Positions 27,947 through 37,119 of a DNA stretch of 61,270 nt are shown piece by piece. The stretch is from Flammeovirga sp. OC4 (GTDB lineage Bacteria > Bacteroidota > Bacteroidia > Cytophagales > Flammeovirgaceae). The stretch spans positions 1-61,270 of the forward strand of contig NZ_JTAM01000071.1 in the NCBI RefSeq assembly GCF_000812565.1. Reading direction: 5' to 3'. The position numbers and the translations under genes are program-made. Each line of letters opens with the position of its first letter. Positions within the stretch are counted from its first letter, which is position 1. The notes beneath the pieces were generated by a model, which did not search any database, had not been told where the DNA came from, and was given only the letters and a program-made list of their open reading frames with translations.

Positions 27947-28238
27947 ACTATCGCTCTTTTATTAGGCATTTCAATTTTCGGTTGAGTGGCTAACAGTTTA
28001 TTAAAAAAATGTATTAATTGTCGATTTATAATAAAGCTGTTGAGGAACTAATAATTGATTCTTACTTAATTGAAGAAAGAGTTGTATAATATAGTATTGC
28101 ATATTAAATTTCGGCCGCTAAAGAAATAACAACTTCATTTTTTTAGCTTTTATAACCTGAACTTAATGTGATTAGGTTCTTTTATAATACATTCTAAAAA
28201 CTAATTTTTAAGTATTAATGCTATTAAAAACGACTATT

Positions 28239-29054
28239 ATGAACTTTAACTTAAAGTGTTTTATCATTCTATTTTTTGGAATTCTTTTGTCATGTAATAA
28301 TCAGGATGAAGCTCCTATTTTAGACGACGAATTATATCAAATTACTTTAACTAATCTCACTCCTCCAAAAATAAATGCTTCAAGGTTGAAGGAAGGTGAA
28401 GCACCTTTGGTAGTATCTATGTCTATTATTATTAGAGATTTAAACGATTGTTCCTCAGTTTTTGAGGAAAACCTAGGTAGTGATTATTCTTCTGAAATTA
28501 TTCTTCCTTTACTTCCAGAAGGTAATTATAAAATTCAGGTTGTGGCTATCTCTGCTCAAACAAATGTTTATATTGATATGATGTTTGTAGAGCTGACTGA
28601 AAATATGACAGTTGAAGTCAACTTAGAAAATTATTCATCAAGAATTAAAGCAATTGATACTTCAGATTTTGATAATGATGATGTTAGTGATATTGAAATC
28701 AAACTCAATTACACGAAAATAAAATCAATGGTTTGGGATGATTGTACTTCAGATGAACTGCTATTAAATGAAGAAGATACACCTGACGGAACAATTAGTA
28801 TAAATACAGACAATTTTAATTATCATGGTCCTATTTATGTGACAAGCATAACTGTTGAATATTACAATTCAGAAGGTTTAATTTTTACTGAGGATTTACC
28901 ACTGGAGGAACCTTTTTGGCTAAAAAAAGATATTTCCTACGAGATAGAGTTAGATTTAACTGAGATATTTAATTCTCAAAGTGAGGTTTTGAAAATCAAT
29001 TGGATTGTTACTGATTGGACAACAGAGAAAGTTGTAATAAATCTGAATAAATAA
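28239..29054 (+). CDS. lipoprotein, function unknown
   Basis: A 271-residue protein from the ATG at 28239, which gives a good lipoprotein signal (FFGILLSCNNQDE); the ATG at 28218 would add seven residues. The mature part looks like two beta-sandwich domains (about 35-140 and 145-270; LPEGNYKIQVVAISAQTNVY, DISYEIELDLTEIF), rich in Asp, Glu and Asn. It resembles DUF4493- or FimB-like surface lipoproteins in style, but I do not recognise a family. Converges on the DUF1080 gene across a shared terminator. Confidence 0.6.
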   Translation: MNFNLKCFIILFFGILLSCNNQDEAPILDDELYQITLTNLTPPKINASRLKEGEAPLVVSMSIIIRDLNDCSSVFEENLGSDYSSEIILPLLPEGNYKIQVVAISAQTNVYIDMMFVELTENMTVEVNLENYSSRIKAIDTSDFDNDDVSDIEIKLNYTKIKSMVWDDCTSDELLLNEEDTPDGTISINTDNFNYHGPIYVTSITVEYYNSEGLIFTEDLPLEEPFWLKKDISYEIELDLTEIFNSQSEVLKINWIVTDWTTEKVVINLNK

Positions 29055-29108
29055 ATATTTTGTAGTGTTAGAAAATACCGAATTCCTTACACTTTTTGTC
29101 TTTTAGGT

Positions 29109-29151
29109 CTAGCTTCTTCATTTTATAATAAATTGAAAATGAAGAAGCTAG
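29109..29151. terminator. bidirectional terminator hairpin
   Basis: A perfect 16-bp stem, CTAGCTTCTTCATTTT (29109-29124) with AAAATGAAGAAGCTAG (29136-29151), lies between two convergent genes. The A and T ends of the stem suit termination in both directions. Confidence 0.7.
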
Positions 29152-29186
29152 TAAGTAATAACTTTAAGTTTTGTAGAAAAATCTAT

Positions 29187-29867
29187 TTATTTCTCATTGA
29201 GCTTATCCTCAAATATTATAATTTCAATATTTTTAAAGTCAATCGGATAGCCTTCATATTGTAGTAAGATTTTACCTTTTGTAACTAGTGGAGCTTTTCC
29301 TTGATTGACAATTTGCCCATTTAACTTTTGAATGATTTCACCTTTTCTAGATGTAATGCTTATATGGTTCCACTCTCCAACAGGATTGGCAGCATCTTTA
29401 AGACGAGGGGTGATCAAATTTTTACCTGCTACTTTTTGACGACTGACTTCAAGTGTGTAGCCATCGATCAAAATGAAATCTCCTGTATTTCCTTCTTTTA
29501 CTTGAAACTGTATGCCTTTGGGCCAAAGTTTATCTTCGGTTTCTGAAGGAATCAGATACATTACTCCACTATTTTTCTTTTGGCTCCTTCTTACAAAAGT
29601 ACTATCAGTATTCCATCTGAAATCGAGGTGGAGTTCAAAGTTTTCATAACTATTTTGGGTCATTAAGTAAGCCAGCTTTTTACCTTGAAAACGTAACATT
29701 TGATCTTCTATCTTAAATAAGTTCGAAGGGTCTTGATGCACTCCACTTTTAGCTTCGAATGCATACCATCCTTCAAAGTTTTCTCCATTAAATAAAGCCG
29801 TATTTTTTTGAGAATAAGCGTTGATAGAAATACAAAAAAGTACGAAAAGGATAGATTTAATTTTCAT
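29187..29867 (-). CDS. DUF1080 (3-keto-disaccharide hydrolase domain) protein
   Basis: A 226-residue secreted protein with signal peptide (about 1-19, SINAYSQ) and one DUF1080/PF06439 concanavalin-like domain: ALFNGENFEGWYAF at the start, SYENFELHLDFRWN, NSGVMYLIP, WNHISITSRKG, and YPIDFKNIEI at the end. Some members hydrolyse 3-keto-glycosides; others only bind sugar. Together with the plus-strand lyases and sulfatases it may bind or trim oligosaccharides. It is the only minus-strand gene of this central part and has its own promoter in the long gap behind it. Confidence 0.85.
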   Translation of the reverse strand: MKIKSILFVLFCISINAYSQKNTALFNGENFEGWYAFEAKSGVHQDPSNLFKIEDQMLRFQGKKLAYLMTQNSYENFELHLDFRWNTDSTFVRRSQKKNSGVMYLIPSETEDKLWPKGIQFQVKEGNTGDFILIDGYTLEVSRQKVAGKNLITPRLKDAANPVGEWNHISITSRKGEIIQKLNGQIVNQGKAPLVTKGKILLQYEGYPIDFKNIEIIIFEDKLNEK

Positions 29868-30286
29868 GATTGTTCATTAGTTTATCTTCCAAAAAAAGTG
29901 GAATTGTTTGTTACAACCGAATATAGTGATTCGTAGATCATTAGAAGTCCAATTGTATGATATTACCACTATTTGAGATTATTCTTATTTATGTTAGATC
30001 TATCTTCATTTAAATATTTAGTTGTCGCACTTTTTAATTGGGATAAGTTAAATTACTTATGATCACCTCTTCAACTAAATATCACAGCAACTATCAAATA
30101 GGAATGAATATGAAACGAATAATTACATTATGTCAATTGATCTTTTACGTATCTGTTAGTCTTGAAAATGATGAATATAATAATCATTAGTTCACTTTGT
30201 AAGGGTCTAAAGAAAGAATATGATAGGGGGTGTTTTAGTGCATGTCTCTTTTATTAAAAACTTCTTTTTGTAGATCATAAATACGT
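29868..30286. other. intergenic region with a tiny possible gene remnant
   Basis: No real gene. A 28-codon frame at 30104-30190 (+) begins MNMKRIITLCQLIFYVSVS, which looks like a signal-peptide start that stops early, so it could be the remnant of a lost exported protein. The rest probably holds the promoter of the DUF1080 gene on the minus strand. Confidence 0.3.
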
Positions 30287-30688
30287 TGTAAACTAAGTTT
30301 TCGAATATTTATGATTTTTAGAAATCAGGAGATTTCTGTTGATCTGTAGGACACGAATGCCGCTAAGGCTTAACATTCACGCCAGTGGCATTCTACCCAA
30401 TTCGTTTGGCAGTACTTTCCTCGGCCTTGAAGGGAAAAGCGTTAAGAATTTCATGAAGTGAGCCGTTAAAAATGATTTTGTTGTTTGAGCATCTCAAAAC
30501 GATGAAGTTTTGATCGAGTTATCCTTTCAAAAGGCGAGAGAAATGGAATTTAGCTTTTGACTTCAAAGCCTTGAATTTTTTGCTTCTTTTTGTTTCAAGA
30601 CAAAAACGAAGAAGAAAGAAGCTTGAATGTAGATCTTATTAATGTTTGTATAAAGGAAGTTTGAAATTTGACGATAATTTAGTTTACA
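30287..30688 (+). repeat. terminal-inverted-repeat element, copy 2 (full length)
   Basis: A 402-bp element bounded by TGTAAACTAAGTTTTCG (30287-30303) and CGATAATTTAGTTTACA (30672-30688), which match as inverted repeats at 15 of 17 positions. Internal blocks are shared with the copy at 47964: GGCCTTGAAGGGAAAAGCGT, TAAGAATTTCATG, GAGCCGTTAAAAATGATTTT, GGAATTTAGCTTTTG. An internal hairpin GAATGCCGCT..AGTGGCATTC is visible. No coding capacity. It ends 46 bp before the GH39-like start codon, so it must contain or abut that promoter. Confidence 0.8.
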
Positions 30689-30733
30689 GTGTAACAAATC
30701 AAGAAAACATACTCATAGAAGTATTAAAGAAAA

Positions 30734-32170
30734 ATGAATATAAAAATCACCTACCTTCTTTTTTTAATCTTAAGCATTGCCTTTAAAATTCAAGGACAAA
30801 TCGTTCTAGAAGCAGATTTTACAGATAATGCCAAGGCTAAAGAAGAGCTACATTATCCTTTGAAGGTCTTCAATCGAATTTCACCAATCCATGGCTTCAA
30901 TCTTCCTATAATGACAGATGCTCAACTTTGTATAGTGCGTCCTTTAGGAGGTAAATACAAAAAAGGAAATGCAGCTTTAGGTTTGGATACGTATTTATGG
31001 GATGAAGAAAAGAAGATTTTTTATACAGATTTTACGTTACTCAAAAAACAAGTTGATAATGTATTGAGTAAAGGTTTTGGTATCCATCAGATGGTATTAG
31101 ACAATCCCTCTTGGGCCTTTCAACGAGATGCATCGGGAAAATTGGAAGGAGATACTTTAAAGATTTCAACTTATGGTAATGCAGAACCTCCAAGAGATTT
31201 TGAAATGTGGGCGGCTTATTTAAAAGAAGTGATGATGTTCCTAGTAACTACTTATGGGGAAAAGGAAGTACTAAAAATACAATTTGGAATCGGTCGAGAG
31301 ATTGGTACGGAAGGGCATTGGAAAGGAACCAAAGAACAGTTTTTTGATTTTTATAAAGTATCCATTCAAGCTATTCATGAAGTATTGCCTGAAGCCAAAG
31401 TAGGAACGCATTTTTTATGGGCAAGCTCGAAGAAGTCATGGGCGATTGATTTTGTAAAATGGAGTCATACCAATGGGGTTTATTACGATTTTTTAGGGGT
31501 TTCTTATTATCCTTTTTACAACCGTACCAAAAGAACCAACTTCGAAGAAGTGTATCTAAATGATTTTGGAGCGATTAAAGATATTCCAGAATGGAACTCT
31601 AAAGCGGTATTCGAAATTCATGAGTTTGCACTTATCAAAACGATGAATGCCAAGGGAAATGGATATGAAAAAGCTGAGCCCAAATATCAGAATTCTTTCC
31701 TGATAGGGATGATGAAAATGTTTTATGAACATGATATGAAAAACTTATTCCAATGGGGCAAGGGGAATCAATACCAACCTGCCAACCAAGAGATTTTAAA
31801 ATTGAAAGGAAATACGTATTACTCTAATACAAAGAGCGGAAAACCACAATACTCTAAGAGCTATGTGGATGCAATTTTCTTAAAAGAGAAATCTAAAAAT
31901 AGGTACTCGATTATGGCATACAATTATAGTTCTAATCCTACTTCAAATAATAGTGAGAGCGTGATATATAATTCAATACTTAATGTACCATCAGGTACAA
32001 AAGTCCAATACCGTTCGGCGATTTACAGTGAATCAACAAACGACATGCAATGGTCTGATTGGAGAAGGACCACTACAGTAGGTAATGATGTAGATCAGTC
32101 AGTAGTCGTCTTAAAAGGTGAATTACCTACATTTTCTTTTATGAAATATGAATTTAAAATCAAGGAATAA
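30734..32170 (+). CDS. GH39-like clan A glycoside hydrolase
   Basis: A 478-residue protein with signal peptide (about 1-21, FKIQGQ), a TIM barrel (about 30-370) and a small C-terminal beta domain. Candidate acid/base is E189 in FGIGREIGTEGHW, where clan A normally has Asn before Glu but here has Arg; the nucleophile is probably E297 (or E294) in VFEIHEFAL. Further barrel motifs are MVLDNPSWAFQRD, KVGTHFLW and YYDFLGVSYYPFY. GH39-like enzymes occur in ulvan loci of marine Bacteroidota, where xylose or uronate removal has been described. The exact family is uncertain; it could be an unclassified clan A enzyme. It lies 20 bp before the GH78 start, so the two form an operon. Confidence 0.68.
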   Translation: MNIKITYLLFLILSIAFKIQGQIVLEADFTDNAKAKEELHYPLKVFNRISPIHGFNLPIMTDAQLCIVRPLGGKYKKGNAALGLDTYLWDEEKKIFYTDFTLLKKQVDNVLSKGFGIHQMVLDNPSWAFQRDASGKLEGDTLKISTYGNAEPPRDFEMWAAYLKEVMMFLVTTYGEKEVLKIQFGIGREIGTEGHWKGTKEQFFDFYKVSIQAIHEVLPEAKVGTHFLWASSKKSWAIDFVKWSHTNGVYYDFLGVSYYPFYNRTKRTNFEEVYLNDFGAIKDIPEWNSKAVFEIHEFALIKTMNAKGNGYEKAEPKYQNSFLIGMMKMFYEHDMKNLFQWGKGNQYQPANQEILKLKGNTYYSNTKSGKPQYSKSYVDAIFLKEKSKNRYSIMAYNYSSNPTSNNSESVIYNSILNVPSGTKVQYRSAIYSESTNDMQWSDWRRTTTVGNDVDQSVVVLKGELPTFSFMKYEFKIKE

Positions 32171-32190
32171 AGGTGCTAACTAACAATACA

Positions 32191-35100
32191 ATGAAGGAAA
32201 CAATAAACAAACTACTTTTACTCTTCCTGTTCATTTTGGTTGTTTTTGCGACCAATGCTTATGCTCAAGTGAAGGTAAACGAATTAAGGTGTGAGTATAG
32301 AGAAAACCCTTTGGGGATCGATAATATTCAGCCTCGATTGAGCTGGAAATTAATCGATCAAAAAGGAATCAGAGGACAAAAACAAACTGCTTATCAGGTT
32401 TTAGTGGCAAGTACTTTAAAGCACCTCCATAAAGATATAGGAGATGTTTGGGATTCCGAAAAAGTGATATCTAATCAGTCTGTCAATACAATCTACAGTG
32501 GAAAAGCATTGACTTCTAATCAAAACTGTTATTGGAAAGTGAGAGTTTGGGATGTAAACGGTAAAGCATCAAAGTGGAGTGTGCCGGCTCGGTTTACAAT
32601 GGGGTTATTACAACCTTCTGATTGGAAAGGAAAATGGATCATGAAGGAAGATCAAGCAAAAACAGACCATAACTGGTACCGTAAAAATTTAGTATTAAAG
32701 AATAAGGCAGAGTCTGCTATGGTGTATGTGGGGTCTTTTGGTTACCATGAACTTTATGTCAATGGTCAAAAAGTGACGGATCATGTCATGAATCCTGTTA
32801 CTTCTTATATGAAAAAAAGAATTCCTTATTTGACATATGACATTAAGGATTATCTAAGAAAGGGAGAGAATGTAATAGCGGTTTGGCATGCAGCAGGTTG
32901 GGCACGATGGAGGCGTATCAGAGAGTATAGAAATATTCCTTTTGTTTTTAAAGCACAAGTCGAAATTACAACAGCTGAAGGAGCATTAAGTATTGGGACA
33001 GATGAAACTTGGAAGTGTAAGAAGAGTCATAGTGCCTACTATGGGGATTGGGATATTTTACGTTTTGGAGGTGAAATTGTAGACGACAGCAAGAAAGAAG
33101 ATGATTGGAATCAGGCTCATTATGATGATAGTAACTGGGCAAATGCAATGGCTTACGATAAGGATATTTTAAATGCGAAATTACCTGAAGGAGGCAATAT
33201 TAGTATTGCCCTTAATAGCAGAAAAAACAAAACATTCAGAGTAGAATATGCAGATATCAATGTTGCATTGAGTGCACAAAGGGTTGAGCCACAAGTAAAG
33301 TTCAAAGAAATTACACCAGTTGGCGTAAAGCAAAATGATGAAGGAAATTATGTTATTGATATGGGAGAAAACTACACGGGTTTCTTCTCTATGAATATGT
33401 ATAATGGAATGGAGGGAGATACGGTTACGTTTGAAACTGCAGATCAGGAAGGGATTACATCAAGTTGGCATCAAAGAAGTCAGTATGTGTATGGTAAAAG
33501 TGGGAAAGGACATTTTACAAATCGGTTTAATTTGGCAGGGGGAAGATGGATTACAGTTTATGGTTTGGGGTATCAACCGGAATTAAAAGATATCACTGGA
33601 TTTGTGATCACCAACAACAGAAAACAGATCAGTACTTTTGAAAGTTCAAGTCCACTATTAGATGCTATTTATGAAACCAATCTTAGGACGTATCTCGCTA
33701 ACACCATTGATGGAATTTTAGTGGATTGTCCTCACCGAGAGCGTCGTGGCTGGGGTGAAGTAACGGTGGCAGCGATGTATGGAGATGCATTCCCCAATTT
33801 TGAAAGTGGTGCTTACATGGAGCAGTATGCACAATTAATGCGTGACGCTCAAACACATGACGGCAAAATAAGAGCTGTTATTAATGAGGAAGATCGTCCC
33901 TTTTTAATGTGGAAAGCGAATAGCCCAATTACAATTTGGGAAACCTTTAGAATATTGGGTGATAAGCAATTTTTGGAAGCAAATTACCTTTCAATGAAGA
34001 AGTGGATGGAATGGATGCATCAATCTTCAGATGCTGATACGGGTGGAGCATTGAAAATAGGCGCAAGAGGGAAAAGAGAAATGCCCGGATTGGGAGATTG
34101 GTGTACACCAAGAGGAAGTTTTTGGGACAGTAGTAATTCCCCCGAAGCGGCTCATTTCAATAATTGCGTTTACGCTTTTATGTTAGATTGTTCTCAGAAA
34201 ATGGCGGAAGCATTAGGTAAAACGGAAGATGCAAAAGTATACGCTGACCGATTGAGGATTCAACGAAAGGCAGTTCATGCACTTTCTTACAATACTGAGA
34301 CAGGCCAATATTTAGACGGAAGGCAAGTCAATCAAATTTTCCCTTTAATAGCAGGTGTTACTCCTGAAGGAGAAAGGGAAAAAGTATTAGCTCAATTGTC
34401 AGAGAATGTGCTTTATACTTTTCCATATTATGATACGGGAAGTTCTGGTCAAGCATTATACAGCCGTTTCTTTGCGGAATATGGAGAACGTATGGATTTG
34501 CTTTATGAGCTCCTCAAAGATACAAGACACCCAAGTTATGGTTACTTTATAAGTCAAGGAAAAACAGTTTGGCCAGAGCGTTGGTCGGCGGTCGGAAATA
34601 GTCAGATTCATACTTGTTATACAGGAATTGGAGGGTACTTTATCAAAGGTTTTGGAGGTATTCGTCCCGATGAAAACAAACCCGGTATGCAAGATTTTAT
34701 CATCAAACCAATGCCTGTAGGTGACATTACATTTACCAAGACAACTTTTGCGTCAATGTATGGAAATATTGCAGTACAATGGAAAGTAAGCGACAAGAAT
34801 GCGACCTATAAAATCGAAATACCAGTCAATTGTACTGCCACGGTCTACATTCCGGCGAAAGGTAAAGAACATGTTTTTGAAGGAGAAAATCTAGCGGATG
34901 CGTCAAAAGGCATTATCTATATTGGAGAAGAAAAACATGCTGCAGTGGGGCATTATATAATCTATAAAGTAGAAGCAGGGAAATACAATTTCAATGTGGA
35001 CCTTTTGCCCAAAACCGAATTTCCAGATCCTCTTTATACCGGTAATAATTTGAGTTTGATAGGCCGAATGAATGCTTCATCACTCTTTATAAAATCAGAA

Positions 35101-35442
35101 AAATTACCAGAATTTGAAGCTTTTAAAGCAAACGATGAAGACTTTTCGACAAGCTGGAAAGCAGATGGGGAGGTACCACAATGGTTGGAAGTAGAATGGG
35201 TGAAACCTCAAACTTTTGATCACATTGTTGTGCATGAGAATGGAGGTCAAATTAAAAGCTATGCATTACAGTATTGGGATGGGAAGACATGGTTGACAAT
35301 AGCAGAGGGAGAACAAATTGGAAAAGAGAAAAAACATTCTTTTGAGGCTATAAAAACAACTAAATGTAGAATTCTAATTCGTAAATCAGACGGGAATCCA
35401 AGTATTTCAGAATTAGTGATTTTACGGGCTAGGAAATCATAA
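32191..35442 (+). CDS. GH78 alpha-L-rhamnosidase with C-terminal F5/8C domain
   Basis: A 1083-residue protein. The ATG at 32191 starts a clear signal peptide (LLLLFLFILVVFATNAYAQ); an upstream TTG-type start is less likely. Order: fibronectin-like N-domain (VKVNELRCEYRENPLGIDN), beta-sandwiches (YVGSFGYHELYVNGQKV), six-hairpin barrel, C-terminal beta-sandwich, then an F5/8 type C (CBM32-like) domain from about residue 950 (FKANDEDFSTSWKADGEVPQ, FDHIVVHENGGQIKSY). The catalytic motif is DCPHRERRGWGE from D512, with E517 the likely acid. This differs both from the canonical GH78 motif at 2726 and from DCPDRER of the two shorter paralogues. The added binding domain should hold it on the glycan. 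Confidence 0.9.
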   Translation: MKETINKLLLLFLFILVVFATNAYAQVKVNELRCEYRENPLGIDNIQPRLSWKLIDQKGIRGQKQTAYQVLVASTLKHLHKDIGDVWDSEKVISNQSVNTIYSGKALTSNQNCYWKVRVWDVNGKASKWSVPARFTMGLLQPSDWKGKWIMKEDQAKTDHNWYRKNLVLKNKAESAMVYVGSFGYHELYVNGQKVTDHVMNPVTSYMKKRIPYLTYDIKDYLRKGENVIAVWHAAGWARWRRIREYRNIPFVFKAQVEITTAEGALSIGTDETWKCKKSHSAYYGDWDILRFGGEIVDDSKKEDDWNQAHYDDSNWANAMAYDKDILNAKLPEGGNISIALNSRKNKTFRVEYADINVALSAQRVEPQVKFKEITPVGVKQNDEGNYVIDMGENYTGFFSMNMYNGMEGDTVTFETADQEGITSSWHQRSQYVYGKSGKGHFTNRFNLAGGRWITVYGLGYQPELKDITGFVITNNRKQISTFESSSPLLDAIYETNLRTYLANTIDGILVDCPHRERRGWGEVTVAAMYGDAFPNFESGAYMEQYAQLMRDAQTHDGKIRAVINEEDRPFLMWKANSPITIWETFRILGDKQFLEANYLSMKKWMEWMHQSSDADTGGALKIGARGKREMPGLGDWCTPRGSFWDSSNSPEAAHFNNCVYAFMLDCSQKMAEALGKTEDAKVYADRLRIQRKAVHALSYNTETGQYLDGRQVNQIFPLIAGVTPEGEREKVLAQLSENVLYTFPYYDTGSSGQALYSRFFAEYGERMDLLYELLKDTRHPSYGYFISQGKTVWPERWSAVGNSQIHTCYTGIGGYFIKGFGGIRPDENKPGMQDFIIKPMPVGDITFTKTTFASMYGNIAVQWKVSDKNATYKIEIPVNCTATVYIPAKGKEHVFEGENLADASKGIIYIGEEKHAAVGHYIIYKVEAGKYNFNVDLLPKTEFPDPLYTGNNLSLIGRMNASSLFIKSEKLPEFEAFKANDEDFSTSWKADGEVPQWLEVEWVKPQTFDHIVVHENGGQIKSYALQYWDGKTWLTIAEGEQIGKEKKHSFEAIKTTKCRILIRKSDGNPSISELVILRARKS

Positions 35443-35570
35443 GTAATCCTACAAGTAAAAAGGTAGATCAATCACCACACTTTAAAATGAAATAGGTTCT
35501 ATTAAAGGTGATTTGACCAGGAATTATTTTTTGTAAATATCAATAAACATCTAAAATAAACTTTTTAAAA

Positions 35571-36356
35571 ATGCTACTAAGAAAACTATTATTCAGTGTA
35601 TTTATCATTCTCACTATCTTCAGTGTCTCTTGTTCAGATAAAGATGAAGTTGTAGACCTTTTATTGGAGGAAGAAGAGGAACCAATTTCAGAAGGAGATA
35701 CGACTTCTACAAAGGAGGATGAAGTTGAACTTCCTGTAAAGAGTGATACACTCATTTTTGAAGAAAAAAATGGAATCGTTGCAGCTGAAGCAGAGCACTT
35801 TTATAAACAAGAAAAAACAGACTTAAGAGAATGGTTTGTGTCGGATAAGATCAACAAAAATGATTTGCCAGATAATTCACTAGAGACTGCAAGCAACAAT
35901 AAATTTATTCAAATCTTACCCGATACGAGGGTAACACATGCGGATGAATTGAAAGTAGGAGTCAACTTTACAAATACTCCTGGTGAACTAGCCATTATTT
36001 CTTACAAAGTGAAATTTAATAAGACAGGCCGATACTATGTGTGGGTGAGGGCACTCAGTACAGGAAGTGAGGACAACGGAATTCATGTTGGTATGGATGG
36101 TAAATGGCCAGAGAGTGGTAAACGCATGCAATGGTGTGAAGGTCGAAAAAAATGGACTTGGACCAGCAAACAAAGAACTATCGAAGAACATTGTGGTATT
36201 CCTTATGCCATTTATCTGGACGTAGAAACAGCCGGCGTTCACGATGTTCATTTTAGCATGAGAGAAGATGGCTTCCGCTTCGATAAATTCTTATTGACAC
36301 AAGATTCATTATATGTTCCTATCGGAAATGGAATTGATGAGGTGGTAGAGGATTAA
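35571..36356 (+). CDS. carbohydrate-binding lipoprotein, GH115 C-terminal-like domain
   Basis: A 261-residue protein with lipoprotein signal (FSVSC, Cys21), a strongly acidic linker (about 22-60, runs of Glu), and one beta-sandwich domain (about 65-250) of the type found at the C-terminus of GH115 and some agarases: GIVAAEAEHFYKQ, WFVSDKIN, YKVKFNKTGRYYVWVRALST, DNGIHVGMDGKWPESGKRM, HDVHFSMREDGFRFDKFLL. It has no catalytic domain, so it probably binds glycan at the cell surface, with the acidic linker acting as a surface-export signal or spacer. It follows the GH78 gene and precedes a terminator. Confidence 0.78.
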   Translation: MLLRKLLFSVFIILTIFSVSCSDKDEVVDLLLEEEEEPISEGDTTSTKEDEVELPVKSDTLIFEEKNGIVAAEAEHFYKQEKTDLREWFVSDKINKNDLPDNSLETASNNKFIQILPDTRVTHADELKVGVNFTNTPGELAIISYKVKFNKTGRYYVWVRALSTGSEDNGIHVGMDGKWPESGKRMQWCEGRKKWTWTSKQRTIEEHCGIPYAIYLDVETAGVHDVHFSMREDGFRFDKFLLTQDSLYVPIGNGIDEVVED

Positions 36357-36410
36357 GTTACTTTAATTGATGGATAGAAACTTTATCTGAGAATATACTT
36401 TTAAATTATT

Positions 36411-36444
36411 ATTAGCTCGCAACTAAGTTGTGGGCTAATTTTAT
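36411..36444 (+). terminator. rho-independent terminator
   Basis: ATTAGCTCGCAAC (36411-36423) pairs with GTTGTGGGCTAAT (36427-36439, two G-U pairs), then TTTTA. Ends the GH39-GH78-lipoprotein unit. Confidence 0.75.
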
Positions 36445-36506
36445 AGGGTAATAAAAATGATTTGATTTTTTTGTTTAAAAACTAGCTATTAGATTATCCT
36501 TCTTTT

Positions 36507-36872
36507 ATGGTTTATGGCAAATTAGTACACATGGAATATCAACATTGTAATTTGAATATATGGTATCACTTACCTGAAGAAGTTTGGGATAAAGTACCTT
36601 TAGTCTATGAGAAAATGGACGGCTGGCTTGGGTTTGGTACTGAGGAAAGAGGAGAAGAAGGAATTCCTTATTGGTATAATTTTGATGAATCAAAGAAATC
36701 AATTTCTGCATCAGTAGAACCTAGTGGTCTTCAGTTTACAGCTATGATGGATGCTAATAAATGGGAAGAGTGGATCACCGATTTTAAAAAACAAGCCACA
36801 ATAATTTTAGGGTTCAAAGTTGGTGATATAGAGGTAGGTGAAGTGGGGTATGATATAGAGTGGATCAGATAA
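36507..36872 (+). CDS. small acidic cytoplasmic protein, function unknown
   Basis: A 121-residue protein with no signal peptide; the ATG at 36531 (MEYQHCNLN) is another possible start. It is rich in Trp, Glu and Asp, with the look of a small alpha/beta protein (IWYHLPEEVWDKVP, WLGFGTEERGEEGIPYWYNF, WEEWITDFKKQATIILGFKVGDIE). Some immunity proteins of polymorphic toxins look similar, but there is no toxin gene nearby, so no function is assigned. Confidence 0.6.
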   Translation: MVYGKLVHMEYQHCNLNIWYHLPEEVWDKVPLVYEKMDGWLGFGTEERGEEGIPYWYNFDESKKSISASVEPSGLQFTAMMDANKWEEWITDFKKQATIILGFKVGDIEVGEVGYDIEWIR

Positions 36873-36917
36873 TTTGAAGCTTTAAAATTGATAATTCATA
36901 AAAGGCCACAAATAAGA

Positions 36918-36948
36918 AAGTACTAGAACTCTAATCGCTCTAGTACTT
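36918..36948. terminator. terminator hairpin between convergent genes
   Basis: AAGTACTAGA (36918-36927) pairs with TCTAGTACTT (36939-36948). It sits between the small plus-strand gene and the minus-strand DUF4861 gene. Confidence 0.6.
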
Positions 36949-37119
36949 AATCACCTAACTAAACTGTCTACTAAATCAAATTTTCGTTTTCAGTTCTAAC
37001 TTATATTCACAAAACACTATTTAAATGTCATTGATTTTAGCTTTGTTATTCGTGTTGTGTTTGTCTGTTAGTTTAGTTATTATTCGTCCTGTTAATTAAT
37101 CTATCTTAAATGAGTATTG

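Noticed and set aside
36507-36872. Immunity protein of a toxin-antitoxin or polymorphic toxin system
   Set aside because: No toxin partner on either side; both neighbours belong to sugar use, so no such role is claimed.
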